DNA of 38,889 bases from an uncultured Telmatospirillum sp. (GTDB lineage: Bacteria; Pseudomonadota; Alphaproteobacteria; Rhodospirillales; Magnetospirillaceae): assembly GCA_903858635.1 (NCBI GenBank), contig CAIOJO010000197.1, positions 1 to 38,889 on the forward strand, read 5' to 3'. The position numbers were made by a program, and so were the translations under genes. Position 1 is the first letter of the stretch. Every line of letters begins with the position of its first letter. Shown here in pieces: positions 16,916 to 24,171 of this stretch. The notes beneath the pieces were generated by a model. It searched no databases. It worked only from the letters and a program-made list of their open reading frames with translations, and was not told where the DNA came from.

Positions 16916-17245
16916 ATGCAGACCGACAACCGCATTTTCGACGACTTCGCCCGCATGGCGGGCGGTGCGCTCAATGCCCTCACCGGTCTCAAGACCGAGA
17001 TCGAGAGCCTCATCCGTCAGCAGTTCGAAAGCTTCCTCGGAGGCATGAATCTGGTCACGCGTGAGGAATTCGAAGCCGTGCAGGCGCTTGCCGCCAGGGC
17101 CCGCGACGAACAGGAGGCCTTGGCCAAGCGGGTCGCCGCCTTGGAAGCCCGAGGCGGCGAGGGGCAGGGTGATGCCCGGCCGGCGACGGGAGCGGCCAAG
17201 CGGCCGCGGCGGCCGAAGGCCCCCGACACCGTCGAAAAGCCATAA
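16916..17245 (+). CDS. ubiK: Ubiquinone biosynthesis accessory factor UbiK (BMFP family)
   Basis: 109 residues of the YqiC/BMFP family (COG2960). In E. coli UbiK is an accessory factor of the aerobic ubiquinone biosynthesis complex, forming a trimeric coiled coil with a membrane-active helix. Visible are the amphipathic N-terminal helix (FDDFARMAGGALNAL), ESLIRQQFESFL, the conserved LVTREEFEAVQALAARAR and a C-terminal coiled-coil (EALAKRVAALEAR). A Gly/Ala/Arg/Lys-rich tail of about 30 residues is extra. It has its own promoter candidate and is monocistronic or leads into the next unit after 225 bases. Confidence 0.9.
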   Translation: MQTDNRIFDDFARMAGGALNALTGLKTEIESLIRQQFESFLGGMNLVTREEFEAVQALAARARDEQEALAKRVAALEARGGEGQGDARPATGAAKRPRRPKAPDTVEKP

Positions 17246-17318
17246 GACTCTTGTAACATCAGGGTAATAAGGGCTTGACCCCAGGTCTAAGTTTCCCCGG
17301 CAGGGGATCTATTGTACG

Positions 17319-17327
17319 TTATCCACA
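17319..17327 (+). other. Perfect DnaA box
   Basis: TTATCCACA, the consensus 9-mer, in the 225-base gap between ubiK and the ybjN-like gene. The rest of that gap has a weak promoter-like pair (TTGCGC near 17356, 15 bases, TATAGG) before the ybjN start. A single box does not make an origin; it may be chance or a DnaA-titration or regulatory site. Confidence 0.4.
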
Positions 17328-17470
17328 GCAAAGCCGAGTAAGGGGGCGTTTATTCTTGCGCCGGCGGGAATCGCCCTATAGGCTAGCCCTTGTGCTGCAC
17401 CCGGCGAGGCATACCAGATGTTCTGTCCTGCTCAGCCGGTTCCCACGACATGCCAAGGGAGGTCGCGGGT

Positions 17471-17974
17471 ATGACGTTTCCTGCAACCATGGAAGAAGAA
17501 GCGGCCACCAATCCGCTTGAGCTTGTCGAACAATTCGTTACGGCAAATGATTGGCCTTTCGATCGCCGCAGCGACGACGAGATGGCGGTCGAGGTTCCAG
17601 GCCGCTGGTGCGATTACAGCCTGTACTTCGCCTGGCGCGAAGACATCGGCGCACTGCATTTCACCTGCGCTTTGGATATGAAGGTGCAGCACGCCAAGAA
17701 GCCGCAGTTGCACGAGCTCCTGGCGGCGGTCAACGAACGGCTGTGGCTCGGCCATTTCGGTCTGTGGGCGGAAGAAGGGGTGCCGATGTTCCGCCACGCC
17801 ATCCTGTTGCGCGGCCTCGGCGGCGCCAGCATGGAGCAGATCGAAGACCTGGTCGACATCGCCATCAGCGAATGCGAGCGCTTCTATCCCGCTTTCCAGT
17901 TCGTCATCTGGGGCGGCAAGTCGGCCAATGACGCAATCTCGGCGGCCCTGCTGGATACGGTCGGGGAAGCGTGA
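17471..17974 (+). CDS. YbjN-domain protein
   Basis: About 167 residues of the YbjN family, whose fold resembles type III secretion chaperones and whose biochemical role is unsettled. Typical features are the opening NPLELVEQFVTANDWPFDR, EVPGRWCDYSLYFAWRED, LHFTCALDMKV and an acidic helix EQIEDLVDIAISECERFYPAFQFV. I chose ATG at 17471 because GGAGG lies eight bases upstream; an in-frame ATG at 17450 is less well placed. The final GTGA overlaps the proC start, so the two are co-translated, an arrangement I know as common in alphaproteobacteria. Confidence 0.88.
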   Translation: MTFPATMEEEAATNPLELVEQFVTANDWPFDRRSDDEMAVEVPGRWCDYSLYFAWREDIGALHFTCALDMKVQHAKKPQLHELLAAVNERLWLGHFGLWAEEGVPMFRHAILLRGLGGASMEQIEDLVDIAISECERFYPAFQFVIWGGKSANDAISAALLDTVGEA

Positions 17975-18768
17975 CTCGCATCCTCCTGGTCGGCAGCGGC
18001 AAGATGGGCAGTGCGCTGCTGGACGGCTGGCTCGACCGCGGGTTTTCGCCCCATGACATCGTTGTGGTGGAACCCGACGAGAGGACGCATCCGTCCCGTC
18101 CGCATGTCCAGGTCTGCCACGGGCCGGCGGCGATTGCCCCGGACTTCTTGCCGGACGTGGTGGTGCTGGCGGTGAAGCCGCAGGTCATGGACCTGGTGCT
18201 GCCGCCCTATGCCGGCTACGACGCGGCCGTATTCCTGTCGATCGCCGCCGGCAAACCCCTGGATTATTTCGGCCATTGGCTGGGCCTCGGCAAGGCGGTG
18301 GTGCGCGCCATGCCCAACACCCCGGCCGCGGTGCGGCGCGGCATGACGGTGGCGGTGGCCAATGGCGCCGTCAGCCAGATCCAGCGTGAGGCCTGCGACG
18401 AGCTTCTGGCTGCCGTCGGCGAGGTGGCCTGGATCGAAGACGAAACCTTGATGGACGCCGTGACCGCGCTGTCGGGAAGCGGGCCCGCCTATGTCTTCCT
18501 GATGGCCGAGGCGTTGTCGGCGGCCGGCATCGCCGCCGGGCTGCCCGAGGCTCTGGCCGAGCAACTGGCCCGCGCCACGGTGATCGGTGCCGGCGAACTG
18601 CTGCGCCAGTCGCCCGAGGACGCCGCCGTGCTGCGTCAAAACGTCACCAGCCCAGGCGGAACCACCTTCGCGGCGCTGCAGGTGCTGATGGCCGAAGATG
18701 GTCTGAACCCATTGCTGAGCCGGGCGGTGGCGGCGGCGGCCAAACGGTCGCGCGAATTGGCCGGATGA
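17971..18768 (+). CDS. proC: Pyrroline-5-carboxylate reductase
   Basis: Last step of proline synthesis, reducing pyrroline-5-carboxylate with NAD(P)H in the cytosol. 265 residues, normal. It has the Rossmann start ILLVGSGKMGSALLDGW, the VVLAVKPQVMD segment, MPNTPAAVRRGMT, and the C-terminal signature ALSGSGPAYVFLMAEAL followed by NVTSPGGTTFAAL. Translation begins at a GTG (17971) sharing bases with the ybjN stop. ProC belongs to the same metabolic neighbourhood (glutamate/arginine/proline) as argC in this window, but the genes are far apart. Confidence 0.96.
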   Translation: MTRILLVGSGKMGSALLDGWLDRGFSPHDIVVVEPDERTHPSRPHVQVCHGPAAIAPDFLPDVVVLAVKPQVMDLVLPPYAGYDAAVFLSIAAGKPLDYFGHWLGLGKAVVRAMPNTPAAVRRGMTVAVANGAVSQIQREACDELLAAVGEVAWIEDETLMDAVTALSGSGPAYVFLMAEALSAAGIAAGLPEALAEQLARATVIGAGELLRQSPEDAAVLRQNVTSPGGTTFAALQVLMAEDGLNPLLSRAVAAAAKRSRELAG

Positions 18769-18833
18769 GCCCGGATTATTGCTTTCGGCGGCGCCCTCAC
18801 TAGATTAAAGGAGCAACTGCCGATGGAAGGTCC

Positions 18834-19466
18834 ATGGCCAAGAAAGCGCAACCCGCCGCGCGCCCATCGCTGATCGTCGTCGACGCGCTGATGGCGTTGG
18901 CCGCCGAGCGCGGCTGGTTGGCCGTGTCCCTGGCCGACATCGCAGAACGCGCCGGGCTCAGTCTGGCCGACCTGCACGATCAATACCCCAGCAAGAGCGC
19001 CATCCTCGCAGCGTACCGCGAAAGCCTGGATGTCGCCGTTCTGCGCGGCGATCCGCTGGACCGCGAGGCCAGTTCGCGCGACCGCTTGTTCGACGTGGTG
19101 ATGCGCCGCTTCGACGCCATGCAGCCGCATCGGGACGGCATTCGCGCCGTCCTGCGGGACAGCATGGTCGATCCATGGACCCTCCTGTGCGGGGCCCCGC
19201 ATCTGTTGGGCAGCGCAGCCCTGATGCTCGAGGCGGCCGGCATCAGCGCCTCGGGACCGGCCGGCCGGCTGAAGACGAAAGGCTTGGCGGCGCTCTACCT
19301 GTCGATTCTCAGGACATGGCTTGGCGACGATGCGCCAGACATGGCCAAGACCATGGCGGCGCTTGACCGTGCTTTGCGGCGCATCGAAAGCGTCGCCTTG
19401 TTCGTCTGCCGGACCAGGCGCCGCCCACCCCCCGGTGGGGAGCACCCCGAAGCAGTCAAATCGTAG
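18834..19466 (+). CDS. TetR-family transcriptional regulator
   Basis: About 210 residues. The N-terminal helix-turn-helix (LADIAERAGLSLADLHDQYPSKSAILAAY, residues about 33-62) is TetR-like. The rest is an alpha-helical ligand or dimerisation domain, ending AALDRALRRIESVALF, as in COQ9-like TetR relatives. GGAAGG lies only three bases before the ATG. A stronger AAGGAG serves an out-of-frame ATG at 18823 that opens a 16-residue overlapping ORF. It lies 65 bases after proC and just before the phasin gene. Regulation of that phasin is possible, but the operator there fits PhaR better. Confidence 0.85.
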   Translation: MAKKAQPAARPSLIVVDALMALAAERGWLAVSLADIAERAGLSLADLHDQYPSKSAILAAYRESLDVAVLRGDPLDREASSRDRLFDVVMRRFDAMQPHRDGIRAVLRDSMVDPWTLLCGAPHLLGSAALMLEAAGISASGPAGRLKTKGLAALYLSILRTWLGDDAPDMAKTMAALDRALRRIESVALFVCRTRRRPPPGGEHPEAVKS

Positions 19467-19489
19467 GTTTTGTTGCAGCGCAACAAAAC
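19467..19489. promoter_or_regulatory. Probable PhaR-type operator of the phasin gene
   Basis: Perfect 10-bp inverted repeat GTTTTGTTGC / GCAACAAAAC around AGC, three bases upstream of the -35 box. The core TGC-N3-GCA matches the TGC-rich sites bound by the PHB-responsive repressor PhaR in Paracoccus and Rhodobacter. PhaR itself is not in the window; the adjacent TetR protein is an alternative binder. Confidence 0.6.
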
Positions 19490-19491
19490 TG

Positions 19492-19520
19492 TTGACCTCC
19501 ATCGGGTGCCCTCCTACCCT
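19492..19520 (+). promoter_or_regulatory. Promoter of the phasin gene
   Basis: TTGACC (19492-19497), 17-base spacer, TACCCT (19515-19520). The expected start near 19527 leaves about 34 bases to the ATG, with GGAGG eight bases before it. Confidence 0.65.
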
Positions 19521-19560
19521 TTTGGCGCCCCACAATAGATTTTCGACGGAGGATCGCGTC

Positions 19561-19992
19561 ATGGCCAAACAGCCAGAAACCCTGCTTGATCTCGACATCT
19601 CGAAGTTCGTCGGCGAGCTCAAGGTGCCCGGAGTCGACATCGAGGCGGTGGTCTCCTCGCAGCGCAAGAACATCGAGGCGCTGACCCAGGCCAACAAACT
19701 GGCCTTCGAGGGTGTGCAGGCGGTATTCAAGCGTCAGGTCGAGATCATCCGCCAGTCCCTCGAGGAAGGTGCGGCGGTGGCCAAGGAGATGGTCGAGGCC
19801 GGAACCCCCCAGGACAAGGCGGTGCGCCAGACCGAACTGGCCAAGGACGCGTTCGAGCGGGCGCTGGCCAATGCGCGCGAGCTTTCCGAGATCATCGCCA
19901 AGTCGAACAGCGAAGCCTTCGAGCTGCTGAACAAGCGGTTCAGCCAGATCCTCGACGAGATCAAGGAAGGCATCACCAAGACCAAGAAATAG
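19561..19992 (+). CDS. Phasin family protein
   Basis: 143 residues of the alphaproteobacterial phasin family. These proteins coat polyhydroxyalkanoate granules and set their size. The sequence is almost entirely amphipathic helix, rich in Lys, Glu and Ala, with the typical start ISKFVGELKVPGVDIEAVV, SSQRKNIEALTQANKLAFEG and the tail FELLNKRFSQILDEIKEG. No signal peptide or Cys. Promoter, operator and a strong GGAGG site precede it. This implies the organism stores PHA. Some phasins sit near phaC; no phaC is in this window. Confidence 0.92.
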   Translation: MAKQPETLLDLDISKFVGELKVPGVDIEAVVSSQRKNIEALTQANKLAFEGVQAVFKRQVEIIRQSLEEGAAVAKEMVEAGTPQDKAVRQTELAKDAFERALANARELSEIIAKSNSEAFELLNKRFSQILDEIKEGITKTKK

Positions 19993-19999
19993 GCGGAGG

Positions 20000-20127
20000 A
20001 GTGGGGTGGCGTCCCGCCCGCCACCGGCGCGAAGCGGCGGTTGTTGCTACTAACACCCCAATATTAGGCAGGAGTGTGGCCGTCGAACGCCGCTCGGCGG
20101 CGTGGCGGGCGGGACGCCCACCCCACT
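20000..20127. repeat. Long inverted-repeat element after the phasin gene
   Basis: Arms 20000-20024 and 20102-20127 (starting AGTGGGGTGGCGTCCCGCCC and its complement) match over 25 bases, with one extra G in the right arm. A nested AGCGGCG/CGCCGCT pair sits inside. The centre is AT-richer (CCCCAATATTAGG). It occupies the convergent gap and may act as a terminator for both sides, or be a MITE-like repeat. Confidence 0.75.
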
Positions 20128-20146
20128 GATCTGAGGGACTCCCCTC

Positions 20147-21442
20147 TCAGACGGCGACCCACTCCGGCACCAGCTTCTTGATTTCCTTTTCCAGGTCCGG
20201 ACGGCGGCTGCGGCAAACGGTGGCCAGGCACTCGACCATGGCACCTTCGTTGCCCGACTTGCGCAGATTGTCCTCCAGCTGCTTGACCGCCGACACCAGG
20301 CTCCGCAGCGCGCTCTGGGTGAAGGACTGATAGCGGCGCAGCTTCTGCTGCTCGTCGTGATCGTCCGGCATGACGTTCTGGATCGGCCCGAACATGGCGA
20401 GGAACAGCTTCGGGCCGAGATTTTCTTCGGCCGTCTTGATGAACATCTGCATCTGGTCGCGGTTAAGCTTGAGATCGAAGATCGCATCCAGGGCGAATTC
20501 ATTCAGGATATCAAGGTATTCCGCCAAGACCGCGATGTCCTGCTTGGTGATGCGCTTGTCGTCATGCAGCTTGAGCGCGGTCTCGCGATTGGCCAGAACG
20601 TCCCATTTCTTCTTGGCGTCGAGATGTTCGAGCGCCCCATGGACGTTTTCGAACCCGCTCTGGCCCAGTTCCGACACGGTGGGCGAAGCCAGCACGTTGT
20701 AGTCGATCATCTCGCGGAACAGTTCCGGGCTATGCAGCACCTGCTCGGCCTTGCTGATGTCGCTGATCGCCAACTGGCCGAGGCGCTGGATGCGTTCTTC
20801 GGTGTCCATCCTGGTGATGCCGATGCCCAGGCGCTCGAACACCTGCGCCGGAATCTGCACGTAGATGGGAAAGAAATGAACCTGCCATTCGAAATCGAGG
20901 GCATCCTTGATCGATGCGTAGAAGCGTCCTGAATTGGTTTGCCCCTTGGGCAGCGCGCGATCGCTCCCGTAATTGCGGCGGAATAGGGCGGCCAGTTTGA
21001 TCGTATCGATCAGCTTGAAGCGCCCCTTCGAAGCCGGACGTGGCACCGCCTTGGGCACCGGCTTGTCCTTCGGCACGGCGTTGGGATCGCCGAAGAACAG
21101 CTCGGCATAGCTGCGCATGCCGGTGCGGACCACCATGCCGATCACCTCGTCCACCGAGCGACCGCATTTCAGCCGCACCGTATCCTCGGCCACCGGGTTG
21201 TCGGCGGGGTCGACCAGGAACTCGGCGAACAGGCTGCGCTTCAGGCGGAACAGCTTGAAGCAGGCGTCCAGCAGTTCGGGGGACTCCATCACCGTCTTGT
21301 ACGCATCGGCCTGGTTGGCCAGCGGGGGAATCAAACTCTTGAACTTGTCGGCTACCGGGCCCCGTAACACGCGGGTGACTTCACGCCGGGCCAGGACGTC
21401 CGGGTTCTCGGCTTTTGGGGGGGCGGTGGTGGCAGTCGGCAT
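20147..21442 (-). CDS. Conserved-looking protein of unknown function (431 aa)
   Basis: A soluble, mostly helical protein that I cannot assign. No signal peptide, membrane segment, P-loop or metal motif is obvious. After an Ala/Pro/Thr-rich start there is a helical region (VLRGPVADKFKSLIPPLANQ), a Pro/Lys linker near residue 150 (PKDKPVPKAVPRPASKGRF), and a long helical C-terminal half ending KEIKKLVPEWVAV. ATG at 21442 has GGAG eight bases upstream. It follows the kinase gene after 85 bases on the same strand and could be its last operon member, but that gap is large enough for a promoter. Codon use matches the neighbours. Confidence 0.8.
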   Translation of the reverse strand: MPTATTAPPKAENPDVLARREVTRVLRGPVADKFKSLIPPLANQADAYKTVMESPELLDACFKLFRLKRSLFAEFLVDPADNPVAEDTVRLKCGRSVDEVIGMVVRTGMRSYAELFFGDPNAVPKDKPVPKAVPRPASKGRFKLIDTIKLAALFRRNYGSDRALPKGQTNSGRFYASIKDALDFEWQVHFFPIYVQIPAQVFERLGIGITRMDTEERIQRLGQLAISDISKAEQVLHSPELFREMIDYNVLASPTVSELGQSGFENVHGALEHLDAKKKWDVLANRETALKLHDDKRITKQDIAVLAEYLDILNEFALDAIFDLKLNRDQMQMFIKTAEENLGPKLFLAMFGPIQNVMPDDHDEQQKLRRYQSFTQSALRSLVSAVKQLEDNLRKSGNEGAMVECLATVCRSRRPDLEKEIKKLVPEWVAV

Positions 21443-21527
21443 GAGGGTGCTCCGGAAGCGAACGACGCGCAGGATAGCCCGACGCCGTCCAGGAATCACG
21501 CGGCTTTATCCGCATCTCCGGGCAGGC

Positions 21528-22883
21528 TCAGAAGGGCAGGCGCAGGCGGGCGCGCAATCCGCCGAGGGGGCTGTCCTCGAGCAGGACATTACCACCGTGC
21601 GACCGTGCCACATCGCGAGCGATGGTCAGACCCAAGCCGACGCCGCCGGTTGCCGGATTGCGCGACCCCTCGAGGCGGAGGAAGGCTTTGAACACATCGT
21701 CGCGCTTGTCGTGTGGAATGCCGGGCCCGTCGTCGTCGATGATGACCTCGGCGGTGTCGCCGCGCCGTCCGGCCCGCACCGCGACATGGCCGCCATAGCG
21801 CACCGCATTGGCCACCAGGTTGGTCAGGCAACGGCTCACCGCATGCGGACGCAACGGCAGGAGCAGATCCTCTTCGCAATGCAGATCGATAACGCCACCA
21901 TCGCGCCGAAGCTTCCCCACCACGTCTTCGACCAGGGCCACCAGATCGGTCGGCTCCATCTTCTCGGAGCCCTCGCCGCGGGCGAAGGCCAGGTAGCCTT
22001 CAACCATGCGCTCCATGTCGGCCACGTCCTGCAGGAGTTCCTCGGTTTCCTCTCCCGACATCATCGACAGTTGCAGTTTCATCCGCGTCAGCGGCGTCCT
22101 CAGGTCGTGTGACACCCCGGCCAGCATTTCGGTGCGCTGGTCGACCTGGCGCATAATGCGGTCGCGCATGCGGGCGAAGGCGCTGGCCGCCTGGCGTACC
22201 TCGGCCGCCCCTTCCGGTTTGAAATTGGGCACGTCGCGCCCCTTGCCGAAGCTGTCGGCGGCGGCCGCCAGGCGGCGCACGGCGCGAACCTGGTTGCGCA
22301 TGAAGATGGTGGCGATGCCGAACAACAGGAGCGAGGTGCCGACCATCCACAATACGAAGATGGTGGTGGTCGGGCTATACAGACGCTTGCGCGAGGCGCT
22401 GACCTCGAGCACGCCGTCCTCCAATTGCACTTCGACGACCACTTCGCGTTCGCGGCTCTGGGCATCGATGAACACCGGGCGCCCGACCCGTTCGGCCAGG
22501 GCGCCCAGCAGGTTGTATTCGAGGCTGAAGCCGGTCAGGTTGTTGGTGAGTTTCGATGCGGCACCCAGCATGCCGGTCTTTTCGAGGATGTCGCCTTCGC
22601 GCAGCGTCAGTTGCAGGTCCATGGCGGTGGCGGCCACGGCGAAGATCGTGGCGCGGTTGGCCGGACCCGGAAACAGGCGCATCATATCGGTGACGGCGCC
22701 GATGTCGCCGGCCAGGCCGGTGGCCAGGCGACGCGTCACCACGTCCCAATGGGTCCCGAAAAACACGTAGGCCGAGACCAACTGCAAGAGGATCAGCGGC
22801 GTCACCAGGATGAGCAGCGAGCGGCCCAGCAGGCCGCGCGGCAAGACCGCCTTGAGCAACGCCAAGGGCGAGGTGGGAATCAT
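21528..22883 (-). CDS. EnvZ-like sensor histidine kinase
   Basis: Inner-membrane sensor kinase of about 451 residues. Membrane segment 1 lies near residues 20-43 (SLLILVTPLILLQLVSAYVFF) and a periplasmic region of roughly 130 residues follows. Segment 2 is FVLWMVGTSLLLFGIATIF, then a HAMP domain. The H-box LAGVSHDLRTPLTRMKL carries the phospho-accepting His (near 250) and closely resembles EnvZ. ATPase boxes are LTNLVANAVRYG, DDGPGIP and GVGLGLTIARDVARSHGG. ATG at 22883 overlaps the response-regulator stop (ATGA), so they form a pair. The signal is unknown. Confidence 0.93.
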   Translation of the reverse strand: MIPTSPLALLKAVLPRGLLGRSLLILVTPLILLQLVSAYVFFGTHWDVVTRRLATGLAGDIGAVTDMMRLFPGPANRATIFAVAATAMDLQLTLREGDILEKTGMLGAASKLTNNLTGFSLEYNLLGALAERVGRPVFIDAQSREREVVVEVQLEDGVLEVSASRKRLYSPTTTIFVLWMVGTSLLLFGIATIFMRNQVRAVRRLAAAADSFGKGRDVPNFKPEGAAEVRQAASAFARMRDRIMRQVDQRTEMLAGVSHDLRTPLTRMKLQLSMMSGEETEELLQDVADMERMVEGYLAFARGEGSEKMEPTDLVALVEDVVGKLRRDGGVIDLHCEEDLLLPLRPHAVSRCLTNLVANAVRYGGHVAVRAGRRGDTAEVIIDDDGPGIPHDKRDDVFKAFLRLEGSRNPATGGVGLGLTIARDVARSHGGNVLLEDSPLGGLRARLRLPF

Positions 22884-23566
22884 CCGTCGGTCCACAGGAC
22901 GTAACCGCGACCGCGCACCGTTTGCAGGTAGCGGGGCAGTCGTGGATCCTCCTCGACCTTCTTGCGCAGCCGGGTCACCTGAACGTCGATGCTGCGGGGG
23001 TTCGCCGCATTGCCCGTGCGCGCCGCCAATTCCTCGCGGGACAGTGTCTCGCCGGCCGCCCCGGCCAGCAACGCCAGCAAGGCGGCCTCGGCCGAGGTCA
23101 AATGGACCGGCCGGCCATCCTCGACCAGTTCGCCCCGCACCGGATCGAAGGTGAAGCGGCCGAACCGGCACGGGCTCGGCTGCGACGACGGGTCACGGGC
23201 GCTGCGGCGCAGCACGCTGTTGATCCGAAGCAGCAGTTCGCGCGGCTCGAACGGTTTGGCCATGTAGTCGTCGGCGCCCGATTCCAGGCCGTCGATGCGA
23301 TCCGCGGTCTCGCCCATGGCGGTCAGCAGCAGGATCGGCACCCTGTTGGTGGCGCGCAGGCTACGGGTCAGGTCGATGCCGGTTTCACCCGGCATCATCA
23401 CATCGAGCACGATCAGGTCGAAGTCGATGGATTCCAATTGCTGCCGCGCCTGGCCGGCATCGCCTGCGGTCGACACCAGGTAGCCGTTTTCGGTGAGGTA
23501 CTTGCGCAGCAACTGCCGCAGCCGGGTGTCGTCGTCGACCACCAGGATGTGCGGCTGCTCAGGCAT
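22880..23566 (-). CDS. OmpR-family response regulator (PetR/OmpR-like)
   Basis: 228 residues. Receiver domain with acidic pocket VVDDD, phosphorylated Asp in LIVLDVMMPGETG, the Thr of LLLTAMGE and the Lys of MAKPFEP. A winged-helix DNA-binding domain follows (LTSAEAALLALL ... RSIDVQVTRLRKKVEEDPRLPRYLQTVRGRGYVL). ATG at 23566 is preceded by AGGGG at five bases; a GTG at 23587 is less likely. The order marR-like, ompR-like, then kinase recalls the PetP-PetR arrangement in Rhodobacter, where the MarR-type and OmpR-type proteins lie together near the cytochrome bc1 genes. Confidence 0.93.
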   Translation of the reverse strand: MPEQPHILVVDDDTRLRQLLRKYLTENGYLVSTAGDAGQARQQLESIDFDLIVLDVMMPGETGIDLTRSLRATNRVPILLLTAMGETADRIDGLESGADDYMAKPFEPRELLLRINSVLRRSARDPSSQPSPCRFGRFTFDPVRGELVEDGRPVHLTSAEAALLALLAGAAGETLSREELAARTGNAANPRSIDVQVTRLRKKVEEDPRLPRYLQTVRGRGYVLWTDG

Positions 23567-23586
23567 GCTAGCCCCTATTTCCCACA

Positions 23587-24093
23587 CTATCCCCGCTTGC
23601 GCAGTTCGGCGCCGCGCGACGGAAAGCGCCGGCGGTCGGTTTCATTGATCAGTTCCAGCATCACCTTGCGAAAGCCTTCGACCGCCTCGGCCCCGGCTTC
23701 GCGATAGGCGCGGGCGAAGCGGGCCCGCTGGCTCTCGGTCAGCACGCGCTCCAGTTCGATCCCTTTCGGGGTCAGTTCGAGCAGCCGCTGGCGGCGGTCG
23801 CGCAGGCCGGGTTTCTGGACGATGATGCCTTCGCGCAGCAGTTGGCTGAGCACCCGCGACAGGCTTTGCTTGGTGATGCGCAGCGTGCCGAGCAGCTCGC
23901 TGACCGTGGTTCCGGCATTGCGGCCGACAAAATAGACCACCCGGTGATGGGCGCGGCCGAAGCCGTACTCGGCCAGGATGGCATCGGGCTCGGCGGTAAA
24001 GTCGCGATAGGCGAAATACAGCAGCTCGATTCCCTGGCGCAGTTCCTCTTCGCGGAGGAAGAGCAGGTTCACGCCGGATTTTATGTCAGTCAT
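23587..24093 (-). CDS. MarR-family transcriptional regulator (PetP-like)
   Basis: 168 residues with a winged helix-turn-helix: VGRNAGTTVSELLGTLRITKQSLSRVLSQLLREGII (in pieces, residues about 55-90), then the wing DRRQRLLELTPKGIELE. It heads the marR - response regulator - kinase operon, with 20 bases to the next start codon. Its ATG lies inside a perfect 7-7-7 inverted repeat (24082-24102), a probable autoregulatory operator. A -10-like TATA run only about ten bases before the ATG suggests a very short leader. It is divergent from ilvE, and the same site covers the ilvE -35 box. Confidence 0.92.
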   Translation of the reverse strand: MTDIKSGVNLLFLREEELRQGIELLYFAYRDFTAEPDAILAEYGFGRAHHRVVYFVGRNAGTTVSELLGTLRITKQSLSRVLSQLLREGIIVQKPGLRDRRQRLLELTPKGIELERVLTESQRARFARAYREAGAEAVEGFRKVMLELINETDRRRFPSRGAELRKRG

Positions 24094-24102
24094 ATTGACA
24101 TA
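24082..24102. promoter_or_regulatory. Palindromic operator over the marR start and ilvE -35
   Basis: TATGTCA, seven bases, TGACATA: perfect arms of seven. The site includes the MarR start codon (24093-24091) and the TTGACA of the ilvE promoter. MarR proteins bind palindromes of this size, so autorepression and control of the divergent gene are likely. Confidence 0.6.
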
Positions 24103-24123
24103 TATGCCCTAGGAATGTTACTC
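24095..24123 (+). promoter_or_regulatory. Candidate promoter of ilvE
   Basis: Consensus TTGACA (24095-24100), 17-base spacer, TTACTC (24118-24123), a weak -10. The start near 24130 gives a leader of about 40 bases. Confidence 0.5.
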
Positions 24124-24171
24124 ACTGCAACTGCAATCCGCAACTTTCTGACCAAAATCAAGGAAATGTCT

